From Gammaproteobacteria bacterium (lineage in GTDB: Bacteria; Pseudomonadota; Gammaproteobacteria; Granulosicoccales; Granulosicoccaceae): DNA of 28,440 nt. The position numbers and the translations under genes are program-made. Below are positions 1 through 9,130 of the stretch, one piece after another. Under the pieces are notes generated by a model. That model worked only from the letters and a program-made list of their open reading frames with translations, was not told where the DNA came from and searched no databases. Position 1 is the stretch's first letter, and each line of letters starts with the position of its first letter. The stretch is taken from positions 1 through 28,440 of the forward strand of contig JAHQVR010000311.1 of the NCBI GenBank assembly GCA_019634245.1. The letters are read 5' to 3'.

Positions 1-100
1 ATTTTAAAAACCACACTTCCTGCCGTAGTACAAGATCGTGCGATTTAGACTGTTGGCTCACAGATCAGGACAATCAAATTTCTGTGATCGGGCAAATAGT

Positions 101-118
101 GTTATGTTATAACATAAC
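101..118. promoter_or_regulatory. Perfect 18-bp palindrome, candidate operator
   Basis: GTTATGTTATAACATAAC equals its own reverse complement over all 18 bases. It lies in a non-coding stretch, AT-rich, and downstream of the racemase stop, so it most likely serves a gene beyond the left edge of the window. A dimeric regulator of GntR or TetR type is a reasonable guess. No second copy was seen in the window. Confidence 0.45.
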
Positions 119-148
119 TATAAACAACACAAATGAAACACGCGGGGT

Positions 149-201
149 GTGGGGACAGAATTAGGAGAATGGAGAATGGGGACAGAATTAATTCTGCCCC
201 C
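149..201. repeat. REP-like 'ggggacagaatta' repeat with imperfect palindrome
   Basis: The 13-mer ggggacagaatta occurs at 151-163 and again at 178-190. The second copy is followed at once by its near-complement attctgccccc (191-201), giving a 24-base palindrome with one mismatched position. This pattern resembles the short palindromic repeats that accompany REP-associated IS200-like transposases in many gammaproteobacteria (recalled, not searched). It lies just past the racemase stop and could also form a transcript-end hairpin, though no T-run follows. No transposase is present. Confidence 0.45.
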
Positions 202-221
202 TTTTACTCTCGCCAATAACT

Positions 222-962
222 CTACGGCGAGTACTTACCAAACTCTCCTTTGTAGTTCTTCGAAACAGGCGTCGCATAGCCACGACGTTTACTGGTTTTT
301 AGACCCGCACGGCTTAGCCCGGACACAATATTGACAGCGGGTACCACTCCTTCGATAACGGGAATGTTGTAGGTGTTAGATAACCTTTCAGTCAAATCCA
401 CCATGCCGGCGCACCCAAGAACAATCGCCTCGGCATTGTCTTCTTCCAGTGCAAGTTCAATTTGATGCCTGATCTTATCTTCGGCACCACTACCGGGTTG
501 TTCCAGTTCAAGTACCGGGATTTCCGAAGCCCGTACATTTCTGCAAAGGTTCGCAAAACCGTATTTACTCACCAGGTGTTCCAGTGCCGGAACCGACCTG
601 CCCAGGGTAGTGATAATCGAAAAGCGGTTAGAAAGCAGGCTGGCAGTTTGCAATGCGGCCTGACAAATTCCTACAACAGGTACGTCAAGCATTGCGCGTG
701 CCGCATCCACACCAGTGTCGTCAAAACAGGCGATAACAACACCATCAATCTTGCCATCGTGTTGTTGGATGACGGTGTTGATTTTCTCAAGCATAGGAGG
801 AATCGAGAAAACTTCATCGTAAAACCCTTCAATACTGGGAGGGCCGTAGTCAGAGGTAGCACCAAAGATTTCCACATCATCAGCCACAAAGCGTTGACTG
901 GCGGCAACAACGCTATCGGTCATCGTTTGAGTGGTATTCGGATTAATCAGTAATATTCGCAT
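222..962 (-). CDS. Aspartate/glutamate/hydantoin racemase family protein
   Basis: A 246-residue cytoplasmic protein of the Asp/Glu/hydantoin racemase superfamily, cofactor-independent enzymes that move a proton through two cysteines. It opens with the typical MRILLINPNTT strand-loop. The cysteine pair sits at C79 (VIACFDDTG) and C184 (VLGCAGM), the expected positions, and the family-typical TSKRRGYATPV segment is near the C-terminus. It is the last gene of a leftward operon, 2 bases after the permease gene potC, so its substrate is probably what the ABC transporter imports or a product of it. Candidates are a hydantoin, an amino acid, or an aryl-malonate-like acid; the sequence alone does not decide. 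Family is secure, substrate is not. Confidence 0.88.
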   Translation of the reverse strand: MRILLINPNTTQTMTDSVVAASQRFVADDVEIFGATSDYGPPSIEGFYDEVFSIPPMLEKINTVIQQHDGKIDGVVIACFDDTGVDAARAMLDVPVVGICQAALQTASLLSNRFSIITTLGRSVPALEHLVSKYGFANLCRNVRASEIPVLELEQPGSGAEDKIRHQIELALEEDNAEAIVLGCAGMVDLTERLSNTYNIPVIEGVVPAVNIVSGLSRAGLKTSKRRGYATPVSKNYKGEFGKYSP

Positions 963-964
963 CG

Positions 965-1816
965 TTACACCATTCCCTTTCCTGCATCATTCCCCAGTTT
1001 TCCGCGTTTTCTTTGTGAGAGCGCGATTGCTGCAAATGACAAACCGATCACCAGAAATGACACTGCGGTAGTGACCGTGCCGAGAGCATAGAGTGTGGGT
1101 GTCGTGACAGTTGTGGTCATACCAAATATCTCCAGCGGTAAGGTATTGGTGACGCCTACTGCCAGCAGTGAGCGGGCGAATTCATCAAAGCTTAAGGTGA
1201 ATCCGAACAGGCCTACGCCGATCAGGCTGGGGAAAATAATCGGCACAATGACATAGCGTACGGTTTGCCAGGGTGATGCGCCCAAATCCCGCGCGGCTTC
1301 TTCATAAGCTTTATCAAAACGGTTGAATACCGCGAACATAATGAGCAAACCAAACGGCAGGGTCCAAGTCAGATGTGCGCCGAGGCCCGAGCTATACCAG
1401 GTCGCCTCTAAATCCAGTCGGTCGAACATTAAACCGATTCCCAATGTGATCAAAATAGAAGGCACGATCAGGCTCGCGATGGTGACATAGAACACAACCG
1501 CGGAACCGATGAAGCGTTTGCGAAACGCCAATCCGGCCGCCAGTGAAATCAGCACAGTCAGCGTCATAACGATAATGGCTAGTAGAAAAGAACGTGAAAA
1601 GGAGCTTTTGAAGTCTCCCACTCGCTGTTCTTTAAATAACTCGAAAAACCAGTGAACAGAGACCCCATCCAAAGGGAAAGTCAGTCCACCGTTTGGCCCC
1701 TGAAACGAGAGCACGACTATCGCGAGGATAGGGCCGTATAGAAACAGGACGAATACTGCGAAAAAGGCCGCAAGTAGATAAAACGATTTTCCGCGCTGGT
1801 CGCTTCTGGCCGCCAT
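965..1816 (-). CDS. ABC transporter permease, PotC-type
   Basis: A 283-residue inner-membrane permease with six predicted helices. The cytoplasmic EAA loop (EEAARDLGASPWQTVRYV) that docks on the ATPase lies near residues 175-195. It belongs to the spermidine/putrescine PotC-like branch of type I importers. Its ATG overlaps the TGA of the upstream permease as TGATG, so the two permeases are translationally coupled and presumably form a heterodimer. The usual family length is 260-285 residues, so it looks intact. The transported solute is not readable from the sequence; the PotABCD class takes polyamines, but related systems take opines, betaines and other small charged molecules. Confidence 0.9.
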   Translation of the reverse strand: MAARSDQRGKSFYLLAAFFAVFVLFLYGPILAIVVLSFQGPNGGLTFPLDGVSVHWFFELFKEQRVGDFKSSFSRSFLLAIIVMTLTVLISLAAGLAFRKRFIGSAVVFYVTIASLIVPSILITLGIGLMFDRLDLEATWYSSGLGAHLTWTLPFGLLIMFAVFNRFDKAYEEAARDLGASPWQTVRYVIVPIIFPSLIGVGLFGFTLSFDEFARSLLAVGVTNTLPLEIFGMTTTVTTPTLYALGTVTTAVSFLVIGLSFAAIALSQRKRGKLGNDAGKGMV

Positions 1817-2649
1817 CAGAGTTCCTTTCGTATATTGACAGATCGCATCATGATCGCGACCATGATCAATACCACGGCCAGCAACACAATGGCGTCTGCC
1901 GCCGCTGCGGGGTACTGCAACAACGCACGTTTATTATTCATTGCCACACCGACCGAGGCGCTTTGTCCACCGGACATCATCTGCACGGTCACAAAATCTC
2001 CCATCACCAATGTGACCACGAAAATAGACCCGATCATAATCCCTGGCTTGCACAATGGAAGTATCACATGCCATAGCGTCTTCAGCCCACTGGCTCCGGA
2101 ATCATGGGCTGCTTCGATCAGTGATCGGTCGATGCGCATCATCGAATTAAAGATGGGCACCACCATAAATAAAGTGAACAAATGTACGAATGCGAGTACC
2201 ACTGCAAAGTCAGAAAACAGCAACCAGTCCAACGGTTGATCGACTACCCCGGAACTGACCAGTGTTTTATTGATTAAACCATTGCGACCGAGCACCGGAA
2301 TCCAGGCAATCATACGAATTATGTTGGACGTCCAGAAAGGGATCGTGCAAATCAGGAAGAGGGTGATTTGCCATCGCAACTGTCTGACATGAAAAGCGAG
2401 AAAGTAAGAAACTGTAAAGCCGATCACCAGGGTAAATACCCAGGTCAGAAAGGTAAACTTGAGCGTATTCAGATAAATCCGGTAGGTAACGGAAGACTCG
2501 AACAGCTCTTGATAGTTGGTAAAGATAAAGTCAGGTATCAGATCGAATTCTGAGTAATCCCAAAAGCTCACCACCATGATTAGCACGATGGGGCCAATCA
2601 AAAAGAAGGCCAGCGTCGCGATGAGTGGAAGAACTTGCAGGTAACGCAC
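1816..2649 (-). CDS. ABC transporter permease, PotB-type
   Basis: A 277-residue inner-membrane permease with six hydrophobic helices and the EAA loop (IEAAHDSGASGLKTLWHVILP) near residues 178-200. It is the first of the two permeases and the PotB-like partner of the next gene. The start is GTG (reading VRYLQVLP as M at position 1); no strong Shine-Dalgarno precedes it. It begins about 100 bases after the binding-protein gene, with an intrinsic terminator hairpin in that gap, so the permeases are likely made at lower level than the binding protein. Confidence 0.9.
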   Translation of the reverse strand: MRYLQVLPLIATLAFFLIGPIVLIMVVSFWDYSEFDLIPDFIFTNYQELFESSVTYRIYLNTLKFTFLTWVFTLVIGFTVSYFLAFHVRQLRWQITLFLICTIPFWTSNIIRMIAWIPVLGRNGLINKTLVSSGVVDQPLDWLLFSDFAVVLAFVHLFTLFMVVPIFNSMMRIDRSLIEAAHDSGASGLKTLWHVILPLCKPGIMIGSIFVVTLVMGDFVTVQMMSGGQSASVGVAMNNKRALLQYPAAAADAIVLLAVVLIMVAIMMRSVNIRKEL

Positions 2650-2693
2650 TTTATCGACGAGTTGAGTAGGTTCAGGTCTTCATGAGTTGACGT

Positions 2694-2729
2694 AAAAAAG
2701 GGCCTGCGATTGCACTCCCGCAGGCCCTT
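2694..2729 (-). terminator. Intrinsic terminator/attenuator between binding protein and permeases
   Basis: Eleven perfect stem pairs (AAGGGCCTGCG with CGCAGGCCCTT) close a 10-base loop at 2698-2729. On the minus strand the stem is followed directly by a run of T (plus-strand A at 2694-2699). It lies right behind the solute-binding-protein stop and before the permease gene transcribed in the same direction. Some transcripts should end here, enriching the binding protein over the permeases. Confidence 0.85.
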
Positions 2730-2750
2730 ACCATACTACAACTTCAACGA

Positions 2751-4049
2751 TTAGGCGGCGATAAACTCATTCCACTTCTTAACCATATAGCGGTTTTCAT
2801 CCATCACTGAGTTCCAGCATTCCACCTTGCCCATGCGGTCATAGAATGATCCACCGTCGCGGGTTGCGCCAGCCGATTCCAACTTGTTACCGAATGGGTC
2901 GATGATGTCGCCTTCAGCTGGCTTACCTTCGAACCAGTAGCCCCATTCATCCGCGCTCATATGCTTTTGTGAATTTTCTGGTGCGGCTGAGTAGTAACCT
3001 TGACGCATCAGTAAACCGCCGACCCAACCGGAAATGTACCAGTCGATATATTCATAGGCGGCATCTAGTTCAAGACCAGACAGGTTGGCAGAAAGACCAA
3101 GCCCACCACCCCAGGAGCGGTAGCCTTCTTTTAACGGCTGATAGATACACGGGATACCCTGAGATCTGACTTTGGTAATTGCCGGTGACCACATGGACTG
3201 GATCACCACCTCCCCAGAGGCCATCAGGTTGACTGACTCATCAAAGGTCTTCCAGAACGCGCGAAACTGCCCGTCTTTTTTCGCTTCGGTAAAGATCGCC
3301 ATGGTTTTGTCGATCTCTTCTTTGGTCATATTGCCCTTATCGCCATATTGCACTTCACCCATGGCTTCGCAAACCATCGCCGCATCCATTATGCCAATGG
3401 ACGAAATGTTCAGGATCGAAGCTTTGCCCTTAAATTCGGAATTTAAAAGTTCGGTCCAGCTTTCGATGGGTCTGCCAATGAGATCAGGTCGAATGCCCAA
3501 TGTGTCAGCGTTATAAATAGTCGGTACCATGGTGTACCAATCAGTCATACCGCTGGCGAATTTCTTGTCGCCTGGCTTGTCTACAAAGCTTACGGTATGC
3601 GGCGCGGTGCCTTGCGCGATATTCGATTCTGGTGTGAGCTTACCATCCTTGAAAATACCAACAATCTTGTCGAACTGGCTCAGTCGGCTAATTTCCATTG
3701 GTTGCAGATTACCGGCGCCCCACACTTTCTTGAGCGTGAAATACTCAATATCCGCAATATCAAATGTCTTCGGTTGGGTCGCAATACGTTGCGCAGTGGT
3801 ATCGGTATCCAGCGCTGTCATTTGCAACTCGAATCCCAAATCTTCTTTGCACTGTTTGGCGATTTCGTTGATATTGGATACGCCAGTACCAAACTGTCGC
3901 AGCTTGACGTCTTTGATGTTCTGCGCCCAGATCATTGGGAAACCGCCCAGGGCGGTTGCTCCCGCCGCCGCAACCGTTCCTTTCTTTAACAGTTCGCGAC
4001 GTTTGGGTGATGCGAGATTCTTTCCTTTTTGCTTTGTATCTTTTTTCAT
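2751..4049 (-). CDS. ABC transporter substrate-binding protein, PotD-like, Tat-exported
   Basis: A 432-residue periplasmic solute-binding protein of the PotD/PotF-like family 1. The N-terminus carries a twin-arginine type signal: KRRELLKKG at about residues 16-24, then an Ala-rich hydrophobic stretch and a likely cleavage after WAQ near residue 43. Tat rather than Sec export suggests folding in the cytoplasm before transport. It captures the solute for the PotBC-like permeases. It is 24 bases downstream of the ATPase gene and is followed by a strong terminator, which fits high expression. At 432 residues it is longer than classic PotD (about 350). The ligand is unknown. Confidence 0.87.
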   Translation of the reverse strand: MKKDTKQKGKNLASPKRRELLKKGTVAAAGATALGGFPMIWAQNIKDVKLRQFGTGVSNINEIAKQCKEDLGFELQMTALDTDTTAQRIATQPKTFDIADIEYFTLKKVWGAGNLQPMEISRLSQFDKIVGIFKDGKLTPESNIAQGTAPHTVSFVDKPGDKKFASGMTDWYTMVPTIYNADTLGIRPDLIGRPIESWTELLNSEFKGKASILNISSIGIMDAAMVCEAMGEVQYGDKGNMTKEEIDKTMAIFTEAKKDGQFRAFWKTFDESVNLMASGEVVIQSMWSPAITKVRSQGIPCIYQPLKEGYRSWGGGLGLSANLSGLELDAAYEYIDWYISGWVGGLLMRQGYYSAAPENSQKHMSADEWGYWFEGKPAEGDIIDPFGNKLESAGATRDGGSFYDRMGKVECWNSVMDENRYMVKKWNEFIAA

Positions 4050-4073
4050 AGAGTGGTCCTCGGTTTTGGAATT

Positions 4074-5165
4074 TTAACTGCCTACCATATGAATAGCAGA
4101 CTCTGCCCAACTGGCGACGACAGCGTCCCCAGGTTGAATATCGGACTGGAAGTATTTTTCTTCATCAACAAGCACAGAAAACTTGTCTGACGTCGTTAGG
4201 TCAAGATCCACCCTGACAACCGCTCCCTGATATTCCACGGCAAGCACCTGGGCGTTGAGTGAGTTTGGAATTTTTTCAGAGCCCGCATGCTTGGTCAGAT
4301 CGATGCGATCAGATCTTAAGGCGATGGTGACGCTATCAACTGATGGTTGCGGTAACGAAGTCGAAGAGAAGTAGACAGCGTCATTCGCCGCAGCCAGGAA
4401 ATGTGAGTTTTCTGAAGCAACCACATTTGCTTCGAGCACATTATGGCCGCCGATAAAACGTGCGACAAATTCCGTTTGCGGAGCGTTAAAAACATCCCTT
4501 GCATTCGCAGCCTGTTCAATTTTACCGCCGTTCATAATAACCACGAGATCTGCGACAGCCATGGCTTCCTGCTGAGAATGAGTGACATGAATAAATGTGA
4601 TGCCCAGCTCCTGTTGCAGACGCTTCAGCTCTGCGCGCATCTGAACGCGTAAGAATGGGTCCAATGCCGATAGCGGTTCATCGAGAAGAAGGACAGAAGG
4701 TTTTGTGATTAAAGCGCGAGCGAGTGCGATACGCTGCTGTTGCCCGCCGGACAGCTGTGATGGCAGCCGCTCTGCATACTCTCCCATTTGCACCAGATCA
4801 AGAAATGTTCGGGCACTTCCATGTCGCTCGTCTTTAGAGACACCCTGCATCCTCAAGCTAAATGCAACGTTATCCAAGCAAGATAAGTGAGGAAATAATG
4901 CGTAGTCCTGAAACATCATTGAAGTCGGGCGCTGCGCGGGTGCCAGGGTGGTCACTTCGGACTGGTCGATCATGACGCGGCCCTCAGTGGGAATCTCGTG
5001 GCCGGCTATCATTCGGAGCGTTGTTGTTTTGCCACAGCCGGAAGGGCCGAGAAGACAGCAGTAGCTTCCGGGTTGAATATGGAGATCAATTGCGTTGACT
5101 GCGATCAGGTCGTCATACGATTTTGAAATCGAATGCAGCTGCACAGCGCCATTTTCTGTACTCAT
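4074..5165 (-). CDS. ABC transporter ATP-binding protein, PotA-like
   Basis: This is the ATPase of the leftward importer, 363 residues from the chosen start. Walker A GPSGCGKT is at 40-47, the Q-loop glutamine at 86, the signature LSGGQ at 138-142, Walker B VLLLDE at 158-163 and the H-loop histidine at 196. A TOBE-type C-terminal domain follows from about 285. An upstream in-frame start at 5273 would add 36 residues lacking family character. I chose the ATG at 5165, where MSTENGAVQLHSISKSY begins the normal first strand. It is the first gene of the operon that continues with the binding protein, two permeases and the racemase. PotA and FbpC/CysA-type ATPases share this layout; the neighbours favour the PotA class. 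Confidence 0.92.
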   Translation of the reverse strand: MSTENGAVQLHSISKSYDDLIAVNAIDLHIQPGSYCCLLGPSGCGKTTTLRMIAGHEIPTEGRVMIDQSEVTTLAPAQRPTSMMFQDYALFPHLSCLDNVAFSLRMQGVSKDERHGSARTFLDLVQMGEYAERLPSQLSGGQQQRIALARALITKPSVLLLDEPLSALDPFLRVQMRAELKRLQQELGITFIHVTHSQQEAMAVADLVVIMNGGKIEQAANARDVFNAPQTEFVARFIGGHNVLEANVVASENSHFLAAANDAVYFSSTSLPQPSVDSVTIALRSDRIDLTKHAGSEKIPNSLNAQVLAVEYQGAVVRVDLDLTTSDKFSVLVDEEKYFQSDIQPGDAVVASWAESAIHMVGS

Positions 5166-5562
5166 GGTTTGGCGGACGCAGTGAATCGAAGTTTTATTGA
5201 AGCTGTACTCATTTCTATTAATTTTTTGTGATAATCCTTGAGCAACTATCGTGCCACCAAGTTTGGATAACAAGCAATCGATGAAGACGAGTGTAAGTCA
5301 CTGATATGTTGGGGCTTTCAAATCGCAGGAAAATTTACTTGTCTGCGACTTGCGCTATTTGAGTGCGAGAAATGCCCTGAATCAGTTCGTGCATGGCCTT
5401 TTAGAAGCTCCCCTAAGCGACCAGAGTCTATTTAAGGATCAAAAAATGCGAACAACAACAGTGAATCAATCTGATTGCCTATAGAAAATCAAGACTTGGA
5501 AACCGGATCAACCTCGCTTATAACGCGTCCACCATTTACCTCTATGACCTATAACACCACGA
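5166..5562. other. Intergenic region between divergent importer operon and tex
   Basis: Nearly 400 bases with no convincing gene. It must hold the promoters of both the leftward importer operon and tex, but no box pair stands out. One modest inverted repeat is visible: TCGCAG at 5323-5328 and CTGCGA at 5343-5348, separated by 14 bases. No ribosome-binding site precedes the tex start. Confidence 0.5.
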
Positions 5563-7914
5563 ATGACCGCCAACGCTAGCCAACGTATCGTCACCGCAAT
5601 TGCGACCGAACTTTCTTCAGAAAACACGGTACAGACCAGTCAGGTTAGTGCTGCGATCAACTTGCTGGATGAGGGTGCAACGGTGCCGTTTATTTCCAGA
5701 TATCGAAAAGAGGCAACAGGGGGGTTGGACGATACCCAACTGAGGCTGTTGGAAGAACGACTGAAATATTTGCGTGAACTGGAACAACGCAGAGAAGCCA
5801 TTCTCAAAAGCATCGAAGAGCAGGGTAAGTTGAATGATGCGCTATCAACTGCAATCCAGGAAGCAGAAACCAAAACCTTGCTCGAGGATCTGTACCTGCC
5901 GTTTAAACCCAAACGACGAACCAAGGCCACCATTGCGATGGAGTCTGGTTTGGAGCCGTTGGCGGACGCACTTTATAACAACCCGGATCTTTCTCCAGAA
6001 TTCGAAGCTGAGAAATACGTTTGTGCCAGTGGTGATAACCCTGTTGCTGATGTAAAGGCTGCATTGGAAGGCGCGCGCTATATATTAATGGATCGATTTA
6101 GCGAAGATGCCAACTTGCTCGCAAAGGCACGGGAGTATGTTGAGAAAAATGGCTACATAATGGCGAAGGTAGCGAAAGATAAAGAGGAAGAGGGAGCCAA
6201 ATTTCGCGACTACTTTGATTATCAGGAAGCGTTTCTGAAGGTGCCTTCTCACCGCGCGTTGGCTATTTTCAGGGGGCGGAGTGAAGACATACTGTACGTC
6301 ACATTGGATGTTCTCCCACCGGATGAAGCTGGTTTTACCAAACCCATGCAACATCCATGTGAAAGAATGGTCGCCGCGCATTGGCATATTACGCATCGCG
6401 GCCGTCCCGCAGATGATTGGTTACAGGAGGTAGCAAGCTGGACATGGAAAATCAAAATGCAACTGCATGTCAGTGGTCATCTAATGAACCAACTACGAGA
6501 ATCTGCAGAGACAGAGGCGATACGCGTGTTTTCCCTCAACTTAAAAGACTTGCTATTGGCGGCCCCTGCCGGTGCAAAGGCAACGCTTGGTTTGGACCCT
6601 GGATTTCGGACCGGTGTGAAGGTCGCGGTGATCGATACCACTGGCCAATATGTCGATCAGGCGACGATTTATCCCCATGTGCCTAAAAACCAGTGGCAGG
6701 AGTCTATTTCCACGATCGCCATGTTGGTCAAACGTCACAAGGTGGAACTGATTGCCATCGGTAATGGTACTGCATCGCGCGAAACCGATAAGCTTGCCGC
6801 TGACGTGATCAAGCAACATCCAGACCTGAAGCTGACAAAGGTGATGGTGAACGAAGCGGGTGCGTCGGTGTATTCCGCGTCGGAATTTGCAGCGAAGGAA
6901 TTCCCTCATCTCGACGTTACTATCCGAGGAGCAGTGTCCATTGCCAGAAGGTTGCAGGATCCGCTGGCGGAGCTGGTGAAAATCGAACCCAAGTCGATTG
7001 GAGTCGGGCAGTACCAGCACGATGTGAATCAACATCAGTTGACCCGTTCACTGGAAGCAGTGATAGAGGATTGTGTGAATGATGTGGGTGTGGAACTCAA
7101 TACGGCGTCAATGCCACTGTTGAAGCAGGTATCAGGGTTGAATGAGAGCCTGGCGAATAACATTGTCGAGTTTCGTAATACAAATGGCAGCTTTACCAAC
7201 CGGGAATCTCTCAAACAAGTACCACGTATGGGCGCGAAAACGTTTGAGCAAGCTGCCGGGTTTCTTCGTATTGTTTCCGGTAGTGTAAATCCACTGGATG
7301 CATCCGGTGTTCATCCAGAAGCGTACTCGGTCGTTGAATCTATCGCTTCGCAGAACGATAAATCGATCGCGGACATTATCGGTGATACAGCATTTCTTAA
7401 GTCGCTGCGGCCGGAAGACTATGTAACGGACCAATTTGGGCTTCCCACGGTGATCGATATTATCAAGGAACTGGACAAGCCAGGAAGAGACCCAAGGCCC
7501 GAGTTTAAAACGGCCAGTTTAATGGACGGCATCGAGAAACTTAGTGATCTGCAGGAGGGTATGATTCTGGAAGGAACAGTCACCAACGTCACGAATTTTG
7601 GAGCGTTCGTGGACGTTGGTGTGCATCAGGATGGATTGGTGCACATTTCCTGCCTTGCTGACAAGTTTGTGGAAGACCCGCATAAGGTCGTGAAGGCGGG
7701 TCAAATCGTCAAAGTGAAAGTGCAGGAAGTCGATGAAAAACGAAAACGCATAGCGCTAACCATGCGTCTGCAGGATGCCAATGCTGAAAGTAAAAATCGC
7801 CCTAATCATAGACAAAGCAAGTCAGCTAAAAAACATAATACCGATATTCGGAAGCAACCTGCGAACAAGAATAGTGCTTTGGCAGACAAACTTAGCGCGG
7901 CTTTAAAACGCTAA
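5563..7914 (+). CDS. tex: Tex family RNA-binding transcription accessory protein
   Basis: Tex is a conserved cytoplasmic nucleic-acid-binding protein linked to transcription and RNA turnover. At 783 residues it has the usual length (about 770-790). Domains in order: an N-terminal helical Tex_N region from residue 1 to about 190; a YqgF/RNase H-like fold starting near 340 with [17 protein letters not shown]; helix-hairpin-helix segments near 505-570 ([16 protein letters not shown] and [10 protein letters not shown]); and a C-terminal S1 domain near 665-735 ([16 protein letters not shown]). A lysine-rich tail ends the protein. It stands alone, divergent from the ABC operon. The ATG has no Shine-Dalgarno, but [14 protein letters not shown] fits the family N-terminus. 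Likely core genome, unlike its neighbours. Confidence 0.97.
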   Translation: MTANASQRIVTAIATELSSENTVQTSQVSAAINLLDEGATVPFISRYRKEATGGLDDTQLRLLEERLKYLRELEQRREAILKSIEEQGKLNDALSTAIQEAETKTLLEDLYLPFKPKRRTKATIAMESGLEPLADALYNNPDLSPEFEAEKYVCASGDNPVADVKAALEGARYILMDRFSEDANLLAKAREYVEKNGYIMAKVAKDKEEEGAKFRDYFDYQEAFLKVPSHRALAIFRGRSEDILYVTLDVLPPDEAGFTKPMQHPCERMVAAHWHITHRGRPADDWLQEVASWTWKIKMQLHVSGHLMNQLRESAETEAIRVFSLNLKDLLLAAPAGAKATLGLDPGFRTGVKVAVIDTTGQYVDQATIYPHVPKNQWQESISTIAMLVKRHKVELIAIGNGTASRETDKLAADVIKQHPDLKLTKVMVNEAGASVYSASEFAAKEFPHLDVTIRGAVSIARRLQDPLAELVKIEPKSIGVGQYQHDVNQHQLTRSLEAVIEDCVNDVGVELNTASMPLLKQVSGLNESLANNIVEFRNTNGSFTNRESLKQVPRMGAKTFEQAAGFLRIVSGSVNPLDASGVHPEAYSVVESIASQNDKSIADIIGDTAFLKSLRPEDYVTDQFGLPTVIDIIKELDKPGRDPRPEFKTASLMDGIEKLSDLQEGMILEGTVTNVTNFGAFVDVGVHQDGLVHISCLADKFVEDPHKVVKAGQIVKVKVQEVDEKRKRIALTMRLQDANAESKNRPNHRQSKSAKKHNTDIRKQPANKNSALADKLSAALKR

Positions 7915-8153
7915 GCAGTATTGCCCACCTGCGGTAGAAAGTCGGTCCATCACAGAGGTATGCGTTAAACCTTGTCCTGTCAGTATTTCCGCAACGCCCA
8001 AAGCAGACTCTTTACCGATCTGTAAACTGGATCACATATTGCGACGCTGTTTTTTTATATGATGACAGGCTCAACGGGAGTTTTGGGATCAATCTTTTCC
8101 AGAGCTCGATATAAGTCATGGTGATAAGTTGGGTGTGATAGGGTGAATGTCAC
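7903..8153 (-). pseudogene. Possible decayed coding region (frames broken)
   Basis: On the minus strand this stretch reads as protein-like text spread over shifted frames. A first piece opens at a possible GTG (8153), contains YRALEKIDPKTPVEPVI and stops at 8055. The middle piece, in another frame across an A7 run, reads YKKTASQYVIQFTDR. A third frame from about 8030 down to the stop at 7903 contains GKESALGVAEILTGQGLTH. No single frame is open for more than about 45 codons and no ribosome-binding site is seen. This may be a frameshifted gene remnant; I do not recognise the family. It could also be chance. Confidence 0.28.
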
Positions 8154-8320
8154 AGAACCATTTTCTGCTAATCGGAGGCTGTCGCATCGAATATTTCAGC
8201 CTAAGCGTACAGGCGTCGCGATCGAATGCCCAGAATCCATATTCAGAAGATATACTCAGAAGATGTGGACCTATCTAACCAGGGAGCCAGGTAAATCGGA
8301 TAAGGAAGAGGATAGTGTTT
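7915..8320. other. Intergenic region after tex
   Basis: About 400 bases without an intact gene. The left half holds the candidate decayed minus-strand frame described separately. The right half must contain the promoter for the exported-protein cassette; no clear box pair stands out. A short direct repeat, ctcagaagat-like, occurs twice around 8241-8264. No strong terminator follows tex. Confidence 0.45.
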
Positions 8321-9115
8321 ATGAGATTTCATTTTACAGAGCTAATCATAGTATTACTTTCGTTAACCTCTATTTCTGTTAGCGCTCATACTGACAGTCC
8401 CTCGATAGAAAATGCCTGCATGGATGCAGCGCAAGGTAAGGTGGCGTGGGACTATCAGGGTAGTAAGCGATGGGCTGAGAAAAACTTACAAGCTCTTTGC
8501 AATGGTACCCAGCGTGCCAAGGAACCAATACGTTGTTTTCATACTGCAATGCACCGCAACGTTAGCTGGGGCGGCAGCACACGTTGGGATTGGAAAAATG
8601 CACTGAAATTATGTGCAGGAACCAGTAACGGCAACGCCACTATTTACTGTTTCAAGGGGGCGATCAACTCGGGTCAATCCTGGAAACGGGCGATAGAAAC
8701 CTGCCATACGCCGAAGCTAACTGCGAATTCTCATACCCAAACTGTGCCTGTATCAGAGTCAGAAGTTGCAGCGTCTAGCACCATCAATAGCGAAGGGAAC
8801 GTTGTTGTTTCTTATCCGGATGGCACTGTCCGTGAATACTTTGATGGAGGGATCAGGGTAACTCAACCGAATGGCGAATCACAAACCAGTTTGTTCTCCA
8901 CCCAAGCCCCGGCTGCTATACCACCCGCGGTTCCCGACCAAATCCATCAGGACTGGCTAGAAATGCATAGCAACTCGTTACTGAATATCCTCAGTAATTT
9001 GGTGAACAATGATCAAACTGCGATCGATAATTATCTGGCTTATGAAGGAAGCGACGCCAGTCTGTACGAGAGCATTCAACTACGTAGCAAGACTATTGAT
9101 CTTCTCTTGCCCTAA
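8321..9115 (+). CDS. Exported Cys/Trp-repeat protein of unknown function
   Basis: I do not recognise this family. From the ATG at 8321 (AGGAAGAGG lies 9 bases upstream; a GTG two codons earlier is too close to it) the product is 264 residues. A Sec signal peptide is followed by likely cleavage at SVSA-HTD near residue 22. Residues 33-128 hold a degenerate repeat built on W-x-x-A-x-x-x-C and C-F: WAEKNLQALCNGT with IRCFHTAM, WKNALKLCAGT with IYCFKGAI, and WKRAIETC. Six or more cysteines suggest disulfides in the periplasm. A segment VSYPDGTVREYFDGG then resembles short beta repeats of the TCP10 G-box kind. The C-terminal third is helical. Fifteen bases downstream lies a membrane-protein gene, so the two probably act together. 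Confidence 0.7.
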   Translation: MRFHFTELIIVLLSLTSISVSAHTDSPSIENACMDAAQGKVAWDYQGSKRWAEKNLQALCNGTQRAKEPIRCFHTAMHRNVSWGGSTRWDWKNALKLCAGTSNGNATIYCFKGAINSGQSWKRAIETCHTPKLTANSHTQTVPVSESEVAASSTINSEGNVVVSYPDGTVREYFDGGIRVTQPNGESQTSLFSTQAPAAIPPAVPDQIHQDWLEMHSNSLLNILSNLVNNDQTAIDNYLAYEGSDASLYESIQLRSKTIDLLLP

Positions 9116-9130
9116 AAAGGAAATCACAAA

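Noticed and set aside
149..334. 61-codon plus-strand frame across the repeat region
   Set aside because: It runs over the REP-like repeats and the antisense of the racemase C-terminus, with no family resemblance and no ribosome-binding site.
462..953. 163-codon plus-strand frame opposite the racemase
   Set aside because: It is antisense to a well-supported enzyme with catalytic cysteines, and its own translation has no protein-like features.
3529..4077. 182-codon plus-strand frame opposite the PotD-like gene
   Set aside because: It is a shadow of the binding-protein gene, which has a clear signal peptide and full-length family match.
6553..7035. 160-codon minus-strand frame inside tex
   Set aside because: It lies antisense to the YqgF domain of Tex, whose reading is certain.
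8143..8382. 79-codon plus-strand frame before the exported-protein gene
   Set aside because: No family resemblance, no ribosome-binding site, and it overlaps the start and signal peptide of the better-supported gene at 8321.
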